Source: Ruegeria halocynthiae
Lineage (GTDB): Bacteria; Pseudomonadota; Alphaproteobacteria; Rhodobacterales; Rhodobacteraceae
Assembly (NCBI RefSeq): GCF_900106805.1
Contig: NZ_FNNP01000001.1
Coordinates: 1-64,000, forward strand
Reading direction: 5' to 3'
DNA: 64,000 nt
The first letter of the stretch is position 1. Each line of letters opens with the position of its first letter. The translations under genes were made by a program, and so were the position numbers. Shown here piece after piece: positions 45,923 to 55,242 of the stretch. The notes under the pieces were generated by a model that saw nothing but the letters and a program-made list of their open reading frames with translations, had not been told where the DNA came from and did not search any database.

Positions 45923-46378
45923 ATGATTCAATACGCACTGAAATGCAGCAAAGGCCACAGCTTTGATAGTTGGTTTCAATCCGCAGCCGCGTTCGACAAA
46001 CTGTCGACGGCCGGGATGGTAACCTGTGCGATCTGCGGTTGCGATCATGTGGAAAAGGCGGTCATGACACCTCGGGTCCGGCCTGCGCGCAAGGCGGTGG
46101 CCGAGGCCGTGCCAGCGCAGGCATCTGCGGATCAGATCAGCATGACTACGCAGTCGCCCGAGATCGAAGATGTCATTGGCGAACTGCGCCGCAAGGTCGA
46201 AGAGAACTCGGACTATGTTGGTAAGGATTTCGCCAGCGAGGCGCGTAAAATCCATCTGGGCGATGCGCCTGAGCGCGCGATTTACGGCGAAGCCAAGCCC
46301 GAAGAGGCGCGGTCGCTGGTCGAAGATGGTGTGCCGGTGGCACCACTGCCGTTTGTTCCCAGCCGCAAGACTAACTGA
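45923..46378 (+). CDS. DUF1178 family zinc-ribbon-like protein
   Basis: About 151 residues starting MIQYALKCSKGHSFDSWFQS, the usual DUF1178 N-terminus. It holds a possible zinc site in CSKGH with CAICGC, and a C-terminal helix region (IIGELRRKVEENSDYVG-like, GKDFASEARKIHLGDAPERAIYG). Function is unknown, though the family is widespread in alphaproteobacteria, often beside NUDIX or carbon-nitrogen hydrolase genes, as here. The ATG at 45923 starts at the conserved N-terminus; the longer frame is ignored. Confidence 0.9.
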   Translation: MIQYALKCSKGHSFDSWFQSAAAFDKLSTAGMVTCAICGCDHVEKAVMTPRVRPARKAVAEAVPAQASADQISMTTQSPEIEDVIGELRRKVEENSDYVGKDFASEARKIHLGDAPERAIYGEAKPEEARSLVEDGVPVAPLPFVPSRKTN

Positions 46379-46381
46379 CCG

Positions 46382-47020
46382 ATGCATGTCGTAATCACCG
46401 GCGTCAACCGGGGGATCGGAAAAACGATTTCAGATCAGTACCGGGCCGCAGGTCATGAGGTAACGGGAACGGCGCGCGATGGCAGCGCGGAAATCATGCT
46501 GGATGTCACGGATCCGGCGCAACACGCAGCGATGGCCAGGAAATTGCAGGGCCGTCCGGTTGATCTGCTGATCTGCAATGCAGGCGTCTATCTCGACAAA
46601 GGTCATGACATCAGCGGCTATCCGACCGCGATGTGGGCGCAGAGCTTTGCCACCAACGTGACCGGTGTCTTTCTGACGGTTCAGTCTCTGCTACCGAACC
46701 TGCGTGCCGCGCGGGGCAGAGTTGCGATCGTCTCATCTCAGATGGCGTCGCATACCCGCGCACCCGGCGGCAGCTATATCTACCGGGCGTCGAAGGCGGC
46801 GGCGCTGAACCTGGGGCGCAATCTGGCAACGGATCTGCGGGCTGATGGTATCGCGGTTGGTATCTATCACCCGGGCTGGGTGCAGACCGATATGGGCGGA
46901 ACAACGGCGGAGATCACCGTCGATCAGGCCGCGCAGGGCTTGATTGAACGATTTGAGGCTCTGTCATTGGACACGACCGGGTGTTTTGAAACCTGGGATG
47001 GTCGTGCGCACCCTTACTGA
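46382..47020 (+). CDS. Short-chain dehydrogenase/reductase
   Basis: Protein of 212 residues, short for the family. The nucleotide motif is GVNRGIGK, the NAG motif ICNAGVY, and the catalytic triad is visible as Ser in VSSQMASH and Tyr/Lys in YRASKAA. It starts 3 bases after the DUF1178 stop, so is co-transcribed. The substrate is unknown. Its last 7 bases overlap the 3' end of the convergent secreted-protein gene. Confidence 0.9.
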   Translation: MHVVITGVNRGIGKTISDQYRAAGHEVTGTARDGSAEIMLDVTDPAQHAAMARKLQGRPVDLLICNAGVYLDKGHDISGYPTAMWAQSFATNVTGVFLTVQSLLPNLRAARGRVAIVSSQMASHTRAPGGSYIYRASKAAALNLGRNLATDLRADGIAVGIYHPGWVQTDMGGTTAEITVDQAAQGLIERFEALSLDTTGCFETWDGRAHPY

Positions 47021-47370
47021 GTGTTCAGGGCCGCCTTGGGGATTTCGTAGACCTCGCCGGGTTCAATGAAGATCACCATGATATCGCCGCGCGTCTCATA
47101 AGTCAGTTTCGAGGTCGAGCTGCTGGAATCCGGCACGCCTTTGGTGAAATAGACGCGGCGCACTTCGCCCGTGTTCAGTTGCACGGCCAGCGTTGCCGTG
47201 CCGTCTTCGCGCTTGCGCAGTTCCGCGGGGCAACTGTCTAACGGTTCGCCCGCAAGTGCGGCACAGGGGACCGTACCCAAAGAGTTCTGGCCATCCGTTC
47301 CTGATAGCGTAGCGACCTGCGCATTGGCAGCGGTTGAAATCAGGGTAAGGGCAAGGGCAAAGCGAAACAT
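47014..47370 (-). CDS. Small secreted protein of unknown function
   Basis: About 118 residues. A signal peptide (MFRFALALTLISTAANAQ) is followed by a polar domain with two cysteines (PCAALAGEPLDSCPAELR) likely forming a disulfide, then beta-rich segments (LAVQLNTGEVRRVYFTKG, GDIMVIFIEPGEVYEIP). I do not recognise the family. AAGAGGA precedes the ATG at 47370. It diverges from lysC by 154 bases and overlaps the SDR gene at its end. Confidence 0.75.
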   Translation of the reverse strand: MFRFALALTLISTAANAQVATLSGTDGQNSLGTVPCAALAGEPLDSCPAELRKREDGTATLAVQLNTGEVRRVYFTKGVPDSSSSTSKLTYETRGDIMVIFIEPGEVYEIPKAALNTQ

Positions 47371-47524
47371 GGAAATCCTCTTGGAATAAGATGTTGACCG
47401 CACGCTTACACCACGCGCGACCAAAGTAAAGCACCGCCGCGTCGTCTTTGCGCCCTTGCCCTTGCGCCCCCCCTCGCATAAGAGGCACGGGATCAGAAAT
47501 TCAAGGCGCGGAGACTTTGGCCTC

Positions 47525-48763
47525 ATGCCCGTACTCGTGATGAAATTCGGCGGCACGTCGGTCGCCAATCTGGACCGCATCCGCCGAGCTGCCAAGCGAG
47601 TCGGAGTCGAGGTCGCAAAGGGCTATGACGTCATCGTCATCGTCTCGGCCATGTCGGGTAAGACCAACGAGCTGGTCGGTTGGGTTGATGAAACCTCTCC
47701 GCTTTATGACGCCCGCGAATACGATGCGGTTGTCTCATCGGGTGAGAATGTCACTGCCGGTCTGATGGCGCTGACCTTGCAGGAAATGGACATCCCCGCA
47801 CGCAGTTGGCAAGGCTGGCAAGTACCTTTGATCACCAATGGCGCGCATTCTGCTGCCCGGATTGAAGACATCCCGCCTGAGAATATCACTCAGAAATTTG
47901 GCGAAGGGATGCGCGTTGCGGTTGTCGCGGGTTTTCAGGGCATCAGCCCCGAAGGACGCATTACCACACTGGGTCGCGGTGGATCGGATACTACGGCGGT
48001 GGCTTTCGCCGCGGCGTTCGAGGCCGAGCGCTGCGACATTTATACGGATGTGGATGGCGTCTATACCACTGACCCGCGCATCTGTAAAAAGGCGCGCAAG
48101 CTGAACAGAATTTCGTTCGAGGAAATGCTCGAACTGGCATCTTTGGGGGCAAAGGTGCTGCAGACCCGCTCGGTCGAGCTGGCGATGCGCTACAAAGTGA
48201 AACTGCGCGTTCTCTCAAGCTTTGAGGAACAATCCGACGAGGCCGGTACTCTGGTCTGCCATGAGGAGGATATCATGGAATCCAATGTTGTGGCCGGTGT
48301 GGCCTATTCCCGCGACGAAGCCAAGATGACTGTTGTTTCGGTGGCGGACCGACCCGGCATCGCCTCGATCATCTTTACCGCGCTCAGCGATGAAGGCGTC
48401 AATGTCGACATGATCGTCCAGAACATCTCGGACGAAGGTCGCACGGATATGACCTTCTCGTGCCCTACCAATCAGGTCACCCGCGCAGAAAAGGCGCTGC
48501 TTGCGATCAAAGAGCAGGGTGAACTGAACTATGCCGAACTGGTTGCCGACGAAGACGTTTGCAAGGTTTCGGTTGTGGGCATCGGTATGCGTTCGCAATC
48601 CGGTGTTGCGGCCAAGATGTTCAAGATTCTCTCGGATGAGGGTATCAACATCAAGGTCATTACAACTTCCGAGATTAAAATTTCCGTCCTGATCGACAGG
48701 AAATACATGGAACTTGCGGTTCAGGCACTGCATGATGCGTTTGAGCTGGACAAGGCGGCCTGA
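47525..48763 (+). CDS. lysC: Aspartate kinase
   Basis: Monofunctional aspartokinase of about 412 residues, first step for lysine, threonine and methionine. MKFGGTSVANLDRIRR opens the kinase domain, with GRGGSDTTAVAFAAAF and the DVDGVYTTDPR aspartate-binding segment. Two C-terminal ACT domains (SVADRPGIASIIFTALSDEGVNVDMI, GIGMRSQSGVAAKMFKILSDEGINI) give feedback control. The ATG at 47525 matches the conserved N-terminus. Confidence 0.97.
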   Translation: MPVLVMKFGGTSVANLDRIRRAAKRVGVEVAKGYDVIVIVSAMSGKTNELVGWVDETSPLYDAREYDAVVSSGENVTAGLMALTLQEMDIPARSWQGWQVPLITNGAHSAARIEDIPPENITQKFGEGMRVAVVAGFQGISPEGRITTLGRGGSDTTAVAFAAAFEAERCDIYTDVDGVYTTDPRICKKARKLNRISFEEMLELASLGAKVLQTRSVELAMRYKVKLRVLSSFEEQSDEAGTLVCHEEDIMESNVVAGVAYSRDEAKMTVVSVADRPGIASIIFTALSDEGVNVDMIVQNISDEGRTDMTFSCPTNQVTRAEKALLAIKEQGELNYAELVADEDVCKVSVVGIGMRSQSGVAAKMFKILSDEGINIKVITTSEIKISVLIDRKYMELAVQALHDAFELDKAA

Positions 48764-48808
48764 GCATTCAGCCACGTGTCCCGTCTGAAACCGTAACGTG
48801 GGTGGGCC

Positions 48809-51052
48809 ATGGCAGAAGGCACGGAAACAGAATCCCGTAAGCTGCTGGGGCGGCTGCGCGAGGAAATGGCAAGCGAAGCCGCCGGTCAGGAACGTCTTGA
48901 CCGGATCACGCATCTGATTGCGGACAGTACAGGGCGCGAGGTGTGCTCGATCTATCTGTTTCGGGATGAAGAGACGCTTGAGCTTTGTGCCACCGAAGGT
49001 CTGTCACCCGAAGCCGTGCACCAAACCCGGATGCGTATGGGCGAGGGTCTTGTGGGCCGCGTCGCCAAATACGGTAAGGTGGTCAACACCGCTGATGCGC
49101 CTTCGGCCAAAGGCTTTCGCTATATGCCGGAAACCGGCGAGGAACGGTATTCGTCGTTCCTGGGTGTGCCGGTGCAGCGTCTGGGGGAAAAGCTGGGCGT
49201 TCTCGTGGTGCAATCCCGCGAGGCGCGCGAATTTTCTGCAGATGAGGTCTATGCGCTGGAAGTTGTCGCCATGGTGCTGGCCGAAATGGCCGAACTTGGG
49301 GCGTTCGTGGGCGAAGGGGCGGCCCTGTCGCCTTTGCACCAGCAATCTGTGCAGCTGACGGGTGGTCCGGCGCAGGAAGGATCTGCCGAAGGTCATGTCT
49401 GGTTGCACGAGCCCCGCGTCGTCGTCACCAATCCAATTGCCGAAGACCCGCATCGCGAGCGTGAGCGGCTGAATGAAGCGGTTGAAGAGCTGCGCGTCGG
49501 TGTCGACAAGATGCTCGAGATTTCACAAGGCGGTGACAAAGAGCAGCTTCAGGTTCTGGAAGCCTACCGGATGTTTGCCAACTCCAAGGGTTGGATGCGC
49601 CGGATGGAGGAAGACATCGCTCTGGGCCTCAGCGCCGAGGCGGCGGTCGAAAAAGAACAGTCTCAGGCGCGCGCGCGGATGGGGCAGGTCACCGATCCGT
49701 ACTTACGCGAACGGCTGGCCGATCTGGATGACCTCAGCAATCGGCTGCTGCGAATTCTGACCGGTCAGGGGAATGGCAATGGGGCCGACCTGCCACCCGA
49801 TCCGATTTTGGTTGCGCGCAATATTGGCCCCGGTGATCTGCTTGAATACGGTCGCTCGATCAAAGGTATCATACTGGAAGAGGGCTCGGTCGGTAGCCAT
49901 GCCACCATCGTGGCGCGCGCATTGGCGATCCCGTTGGTGGTGCATGTGGGCCGGATCACCACCGAAGCGCTGAACGGCGACCACATTCTGGTCGATGGCG
50001 ATAATGGGGTCGTGCATCTGCGCCCCGAAGACACCGTTGTCAGCGCATTTCGCGACAAGATAGCGATGGAGGCCAAGGCGCAGGAACGCTACGCCTCGAT
50101 CCGTGAAACGCCCACAGTCACGCAAGATGGCGCGCGCATAAACATGGTCATGAACGCGGGTCTGATGGCCGATCTGCCATCGCTGCACAACTCGGGCGCT
50201 GAGGGTGTGGGGCTTTTCCGCACCGAACTGCAATTCCTGATCCGTAACAAGATGCCGAAACGATCCGAGCTTGTGACGCAATACAAGCGGGTACTGGACG
50301 CAGCGGGCGAAAAACGCGTGGTGTTCCGGACGCTGGACATCGGGTCAGACAAGGTTCTGCCCTACATGAAACACGTGGAAGAGCCGAACCCGGCGTTGGG
50401 TTGGCGGGCGATCCGCGTTGGTCTGGACAAACGCGGCGTTATGCGGATGCAGTTGCAGGCATTGATCCGCGCCGCTGAGGGTCGCCCGCTGACCGTCATG
50501 TTCCCCTTTGTCGCGCAGGCGGATGAATTCCGCGAAGCGCGCTGGGAAGTCAAGAAAACCATCGAACGTGAACGGCGGTTAGGCCATGTCCTGCCTGAAA
50601 CGCTTGAAGTTGGCGCGATGCTGGAAACGCCCTCGCTGGGTTTTGCGCCGCAAAAATTCTTTGACGAGGTGGGCTTTATCTCGATCGGGGGCAATGACCT
50701 GAAACAGTTCTTCTTCGCTGCCGACCGCGAGAATGAACTGGTGCGCCGTCGATATGACACGCTGAATGTCAGCTTTCTGAGTTTCATCGAACGTATCGTG
50801 GAACGGTGCGCGATCTCGGACACACCGCTCAGCTTCTGTGGTGAAGATGCTGGTCGCCCGGTTGAGGCGCTGTGCCTTGCCGCCATGGGTATCCGCTCGC
50901 TTTCGATGCGTCCGGCCTCGATCGGACCAGTCAAAAGCCTATTGCTGAGGTCGAACCTTCAGGAGGTGCGCAAGATCATCGCTGATGCCCGTCATCGCGG
51001 CGAACAGTCCGTACGCCCGGCCGTGATGGATTGGCTGCGAACACAGACCTGA
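48809..51052 (+). CDS. ptsP: Phosphoenolpyruvate-protein phosphotransferase PtsP (nitrogen PTS EI)
   Basis: Cytosolic enzyme of 747 residues that passes phosphate from PEP to NPr. The GAF sensor domain covers about residues 25-160 (AEGLSPEAVHQTRMRMGEGLVGRVA-type core, YSSFLGVPVQRLGEKLGVL). The EI part follows, with the phospho-histidine in GSVGSHATIVARAL near residue 365 and the PEP-binding barrel carrying FRTLDIGSDKVLPY, GNDLKQFFF and the C-terminal CGEDAGRPVEALCLAAMGIRSLSM. In alphaproteobacteria the GAF domain senses glutamine. It lies 45 bases after lysC, a common linkage. Confidence 0.96.
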   Translation: MAEGTETESRKLLGRLREEMASEAAGQERLDRITHLIADSTGREVCSIYLFRDEETLELCATEGLSPEAVHQTRMRMGEGLVGRVAKYGKVVNTADAPSAKGFRYMPETGEERYSSFLGVPVQRLGEKLGVLVVQSREAREFSADEVYALEVVAMVLAEMAELGAFVGEGAALSPLHQQSVQLTGGPAQEGSAEGHVWLHEPRVVVTNPIAEDPHRERERLNEAVEELRVGVDKMLEISQGGDKEQLQVLEAYRMFANSKGWMRRMEEDIALGLSAEAAVEKEQSQARARMGQVTDPYLRERLADLDDLSNRLLRILTGQGNGNGADLPPDPILVARNIGPGDLLEYGRSIKGIILEEGSVGSHATIVARALAIPLVVHVGRITTEALNGDHILVDGDNGVVHLRPEDTVVSAFRDKIAMEAKAQERYASIRETPTVTQDGARINMVMNAGLMADLPSLHNSGAEGVGLFRTELQFLIRNKMPKRSELVTQYKRVLDAAGEKRVVFRTLDIGSDKVLPYMKHVEEPNPALGWRAIRVGLDKRGVMRMQLQALIRAAEGRPLTVMFPFVAQADEFREARWEVKKTIERERRLGHVLPETLEVGAMLETPSLGFAPQKFFDEVGFISIGGNDLKQFFFAADRENELVRRRYDTLNVSFLSFIERIVERCAISDTPLSFCGEDAGRPVEALCLAAMGIRSLSMRPASIGPVKSLLLRSNLQEVRKIIADARHRGEQSVRPAVMDWLRTQT

Positions 51053-51208
51053 GCGCCGACCCCTGAAACTGTCAAAGAAACCGCTTGCGCCGCTCTCTTA
51101 AGGTCCGGCCCGGTTTGGGGGAATTGCTTGTCGTGATGGTCCGCGCGCATGATTGTTCTCGATTCCGGTCTTGATTTTTACATCCAACTTTCTTATCCAC
51201 ACGATGAA

Positions 51209-51222
51209 TGTTAGCGATAACA
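51209..51222. promoter_or_regulatory. LacI-type operator upstream of zwf
   Basis: TGTTAGCGATAACA is a near-perfect palindrome with a central CG and one mismatched pair, the form of LacI/GalR-family operators. It lies 79 bases before the zwf ATG and overlaps a second inverted repeat, GCGATAA-CAC-TTATCGC (51214-51230). A TTGATT/TATCCA pair 17 bases apart lies just upstream as a weak promoter. Confidence 0.55.
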
Positions 51223-51300
51223 CTTATCGCGCAGCCTTTATATTACAAATCCGGGTTACACCCTGCTAAACCGGCGGGGACCCCGACAAGGAGCCTCGCC

Positions 51301-52746
51301 ATGGTCTCACGCGTAATTCCGGTGGCCCCATTCGACCTCGTGCTGTTCGGTGCGACCGGTGATTTGGCGCAGCGCAAAATCCTGCCCGGGCTCTATCACC
51401 GTTTCGAAATGGGTCAGATGCCGGACGACGCTCGGATTATTGGCACGGCGCGCTCTGACATGGACAGCGACGGGTTTCGCGACCAACTGCGCGCCTCGAT
51501 GCAGAAGTTCGCGCCGCAATTCAAGAAAGACACGCTGAATCGCTTTCTGTCCCGTATAGAATATGTGCCGGTTGATGCGCTGGGTGATGCGGGCTGGTCC
51601 GATTTGGCCAAAGCGCTGCGCCCTGACGTTGTGCGCGCCTTTTACCTGTCTGTCGGACCGAGCCTATTCTCGGGCATAGCGCAACGGCTGAACGATCATG
51701 GGCTCGCCACGCCGGACAGCCGTATCGTTGTCGAAAAACCATTCGGCCATGATCTGGCCTCGGCCAAGGCGCTGAACGAAGGTCTGCGCGCCTGTTTCGA
51801 AGAACATCAAATCTATCGGATCGATCACTATCTGGGCAAGGAAACCGTGCAGAACCTGATGGCGCTGCGCTTTGCCAATTCTCTGTTCGAGCCGCTGTGG
51901 AACGCCACCCATATCGATCATGTTCAGATCACCGTTGCCGAGACCGTGGGCGTCGAGGGGCGCGGCGCCTATTATGATCAGTCCGGTGCGATACGGGACA
52001 TGATCCAAAACCATCTGGTGCAACTGCTCTGCCTGACCGCAATGGAACCGCCTTCCAAATTTGCCCCCAATGCAGTGCGCGATGAAAAGGTAAAAGTGAT
52101 AGAAGCACTAGAACCCATTGCATCAACTGATATCGCCCGCGGCCAGTACCGCACCGACAAGGGTGGTGACGGGTATCTCGATCACGTTGGCAACCCCGCC
52201 AGCCGCACCGAAAGCTTCATTGCGCTAAAGGCCCATATTGGCAATTGGCGCTGGGCCGGGGTGCCGTTCTATCTGCGCACGGGTAAGCGCCTGCGCGCCC
52301 GCGAATCCGAAATCGCCGTGTTCTTCCGCGACCCGCCCCATACGATCTTTCCCAATGTCGGCCCGTTGCACGGCAACGTGCTGGTGATACGCCTGCAACC
52401 GGACGAAGGCATCACCCTGCGCACCACGATAAAAGAGCCCGGACAAGGTGGTTTCCGCCTTTCCGATGTTGCGCTGGATATGAGCTTTGCTGATGCGCTG
52501 GGTGACGATTCACAATCTCCGGATGCTTATGAACGCCTGATCATGGATGTGATCCGCGGCGACCAGACCCTGTTCATGCGCGGGGATGAGGCCGAGGCCG
52601 CCTGGGCCTGGGTCGATCCCATTATTCACGGTTGGGAAGAGCGCGGCGACCGGCCCGCGAAATACGATCAGGGCAGCTCAGGCCCCGAAGAAGCCCTGAT
52701 GCTGATGCATCGCGATGGCCGCCGCTGGCGCCAGATCGGAGGTTAA
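51301..52746 (+). CDS. zwf: Glucose-6-phosphate 1-dehydrogenase
   Basis: About 481 residues, oxidising glucose-6-phosphate to 6-phosphogluconolactone. The NADP motif FGATGDLAQRKILPGLY is at the N-terminus, and the substrate signature YRIDHYLGKETVQNLM near residue 180 holds the catalytic His. AAGGAG lies seven bases before the ATG at 51301; the 31 upstream codons in frame are untranslated leader. It heads the zwf-edd-eda operon. No pgl gene is present in the window. Confidence 0.97.
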   Translation: MVSRVIPVAPFDLVLFGATGDLAQRKILPGLYHRFEMGQMPDDARIIGTARSDMDSDGFRDQLRASMQKFAPQFKKDTLNRFLSRIEYVPVDALGDAGWSDLAKALRPDVVRAFYLSVGPSLFSGIAQRLNDHGLATPDSRIVVEKPFGHDLASAKALNEGLRACFEEHQIYRIDHYLGKETVQNLMALRFANSLFEPLWNATHIDHVQITVAETVGVEGRGAYYDQSGAIRDMIQNHLVQLLCLTAMEPPSKFAPNAVRDEKVKVIEALEPIASTDIARGQYRTDKGGDGYLDHVGNPASRTESFIALKAHIGNWRWAGVPFYLRTGKRLRARESEIAVFFRDPPHTIFPNVGPLHGNVLVIRLQPDEGITLRTTIKEPGQGGFRLSDVALDMSFADALGDDSQSPDAYERLIMDVIRGDQTLFMRGDEAEAAWAWVDPIIHGWEERGDRPAKYDQGSSGPEEALMLMHRDGRRWRQIGG

Positions 52747-52748
52747 TC

Positions 52749-54554
52749 ATGGTTCATTCAGAGATCACCAACGTAACCCAACGTATCATCGACCGCAGCG
52801 CCGATCTGCGCGGACCGCATCTGGAGCGGATGGAGCAGGCCCGCTCCAAAGGTCCCGCCCGCGCGCATTTGTCCTGCAGCGGTCAGGCCCATGCCTATGC
52901 GGGGGCGGGTGAAGATCAGCAATACATGGCAACCGGGACTGCCGGGAACCTCGGGATTGTTACCGCCTACAATGATATGCTGTCCGCCCACCAACCATTC
53001 GAACGCTATCCCGAACTGATCCGTCAGGCGATCCGTACTGCAGGCGGTACTGCTCAGGTTGCGGGCGGTGTTCCCGCCATGTGTGACGGGGTTACGCAAG
53101 GCGAGGCGGGGATGGAGCTTTCTTTGTTCTCGCGCGACGTGATCGCGCTGGCCACCGGCGTGGCGCTCAGCCACAACACCTATGATGCCGCCGTGTTCCT
53201 TGGCGTTTGTGACAAGATCGTGCCCGGTCTGATCATCGGCGCTCAGGCCTTTGGTCATTTGCCCGCTGTGTTCCTGCCCGCCGGTCCCATGACCAGCGGC
53301 CTGCCGAATGACGAGAAAGCCAAGATCCGCCAGAAATTCGTAGCAGGAGAAGTCGGTCGCGAAGAGCTGATGAAGGCGGAGATGGCCGCCTATCACGGCC
53401 CCGGTACCTGCACCTTCTACGGCACCGCCAACACCAACCAGATGCTGATGGAGTTCATGGGTCTGCACCTTCCGGGCTCAAGTTTTGTCAACCCCAACAC
53501 GCCCCTGCGTGACGCGCTGACTGAAGAGGGCGCGCGCCGTGCTCTGTCGCTCAGCGCGTTGGGCAATCATTACACTCCGGTCTGTCAGGTGTTGGACGAA
53601 CGCGCCTTCGTCAACGGTATCGTCGGCCTGATGGCCACGGGCGGCTCTACCAATCTGCTGATCCACCTCATCGCCATGGCACGCGCAGGTGGTATCGTGC
53701 TGGATTGGCAGGATTTTTCTGACATCTCCGCCGTGGTCCCGTTAGTCGCGCGGGTCTATCCCAACGGACTGGCCGATGTGAACCATTTCCACGCCGCAGG
53801 CGGCTTGGGCTTTGCTATTGGTACACTGCTGGACGAAGGTCTGCTGCACCCTGATACGCTGACCGTCGCGGGGCAGGGCCTGCACAACTATACTAAAGAA
53901 CCCAAGCTGAAAAATGGTGAATTGGTCTGGGAAAAAGGCGCTGGCCGCAGCCTGAACGAAAAGATCGTGCGCCCCGCCAAAAACCCGTTCCAACCCACCG
54001 GTGGTCTGTCGCGTCTGTCCGGTAATCTGGGCACTGGCGTCATGAAGGTCTCAGCCGTCGCACCCGAGCATCAGGTGGTCGAAGCCCCAGTTCGTGTATT
54101 CCACGATCAGGGCGATGTGAAAGCGGCATTTAAGGCCGGAGAGTTCACGGATGACGTCATCGTTGTCGTCCGCTTCCAGGGCCCCAAGGCCAATGGTATG
54201 CCCGAACTGCATTCGCTGACGCCGATCCTCTCGATCCTGCAAGGCAGGGGTCAGAAGGTTGCACTGGTAACTGATGGCCGCATGTCCGGTGCGTCAGGTA
54301 AGGTTCCCGCTGCCATCCATATCTGCCCCGAGGCGCTTGACGGCGGCCCCATCGCATATCTTAAGGATGGAGACCTGCTGCGCGTCGATGCGGTCAAAGG
54401 CGAGCTCGAAATCCTCACATCCGGTGTTCTCGACCGCTCTCCGGTCACCACTGACCTGACGGCAAATCAACACGGCGTCGGCCGAGACCTCTTCGGTGCG
54501 TTCCGCCAGAATGTCGGTTCAGCGGACACCGGCGCCAGTATTTTCGGAGTGTAA
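52749..54554 (+). CDS. edd: 6-Phosphogluconate dehydratase
   Basis: Entner-Doudoroff dehydratase of about 601 residues making 2-keto-3-deoxy-6-phosphogluconate. IlvD/Edd landmarks include [72 protein letters not shown] and [17 protein letters not shown], with cysteines for the Fe-S cluster. The GGAGG before it overlaps the zwf stop (2-base gap). Confidence 0.97.
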   Translation: MVHSEITNVTQRIIDRSADLRGPHLERMEQARSKGPARAHLSCSGQAHAYAGAGEDQQYMATGTAGNLGIVTAYNDMLSAHQPFERYPELIRQAIRTAGGTAQVAGGVPAMCDGVTQGEAGMELSLFSRDVIALATGVALSHNTYDAAVFLGVCDKIVPGLIIGAQAFGHLPAVFLPAGPMTSGLPNDEKAKIRQKFVAGEVGREELMKAEMAAYHGPGTCTFYGTANTNQMLMEFMGLHLPGSSFVNPNTPLRDALTEEGARRALSLSALGNHYTPVCQVLDERAFVNGIVGLMATGGSTNLLIHLIAMARAGGIVLDWQDFSDISAVVPLVARVYPNGLADVNHFHAAGGLGFAIGTLLDEGLLHPDTLTVAGQGLHNYTKEPKLKNGELVWEKGAGRSLNEKIVRPAKNPFQPTGGLSRLSGNLGTGVMKVSAVAPEHQVVEAPVRVFHDQGDVKAAFKAGEFTDDVIVVVRFQGPKANGMPELHSLTPILSILQGRGQKVALVTDGRMSGASGKVPAAIHICPEALDGGPIAYLKDGDLLRVDAVKGELEILTSGVLDRSPVTTDLTANQHGVGRDLFGAFRQNVGSADTGASIFGV

Positions 54555-54558
54555 GCCT

Positions 54559-55191
54559 ATGTCTGAATCCCAACGCACCCGCGAGATTTGCGCGCTGGCC
54601 CCCATCGTTCCGGTTCTGGTTGTCGATGACGCCTCGCAGGCCCGCCCGCTGGCCGAAGCTCTGGTCGCCGGTGGTCTTCCGGCGCTGGAAGTCACCCTGC
54701 GCACACCCGCCGCGCTGGACGCTATCCGCGCTATGGCCGAGGTCCCCGGCGGTGTTGTCGGCGCTGGTACGCTGGTCACTCCCGAAGATGTCCGCGCAGC
54801 CAAAGCGGCGGGCGCACAGTTTGGCGTCTCTCCCGGCGCGACTGACGCGCTGATCGCCGCCTGCGAGGCTGAAAACCTGCCTCTGCTGCCCGGCGCTGCA
54901 ACTGCCAGCGAAGCGATGGCCTTGCTTGAAAAGGGCTATGACATGCTGAAGTTCTTCCCTGCCGAGGCCTCGGGCGGCGCACCCGCCCTGAAAGCCATCG
55001 GCGCGCCCTTGCCTCAGATCACCTTCTGTCCCACGGGTGGTGTGTCGCCAACAAACGCGCGCGATTATCTGTCGCTCTCGAATGTGATCTGCGCCGGTGG
55101 CAGCTGGGTCGCGCCCAAGCAGATGGTGCAAAACGGCGATTGGTCCGGGATCGAAACACTCGCCCGTGAGGCCGCCAGCCTGATGGATTGA
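54559..55191 (+). CDS. eda: 2-Keto-3-deoxy-6-phosphogluconate aldolase
   Basis: About 210 residues, splitting KDPG to pyruvate and glyceraldehyde-3-phosphate. The catalytic Glu is in GLPALEVTLRTPAAL, the Schiff-base Lys in MLKFFPAEASGG near residue 135, and the phosphate site in FCPTGGVSPTNARDYL. The ATG at 54559 lies 4 bases after the edd stop, with GGAG upstream. It ends the operon. Confidence 0.97.
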   Translation: MSESQRTREICALAPIVPVLVVDDASQARPLAEALVAGGLPALEVTLRTPAALDAIRAMAEVPGGVVGAGTLVTPEDVRAAKAAGAQFGVSPGATDALIAACEAENLPLLPGAATASEAMALLEKGYDMLKFFPAEASGGAPALKAIGAPLPQITFCPTGGVSPTNARDYLSLSNVICAGGSWVAPKQMVQNGDWSGIETLAREAASLMD

Positions 55192-55242
55192 CGCCGCAGG
55201 GCAAGACGCTAGGGTAGGCCTCAATTCAAACAGGTTGCCCTC

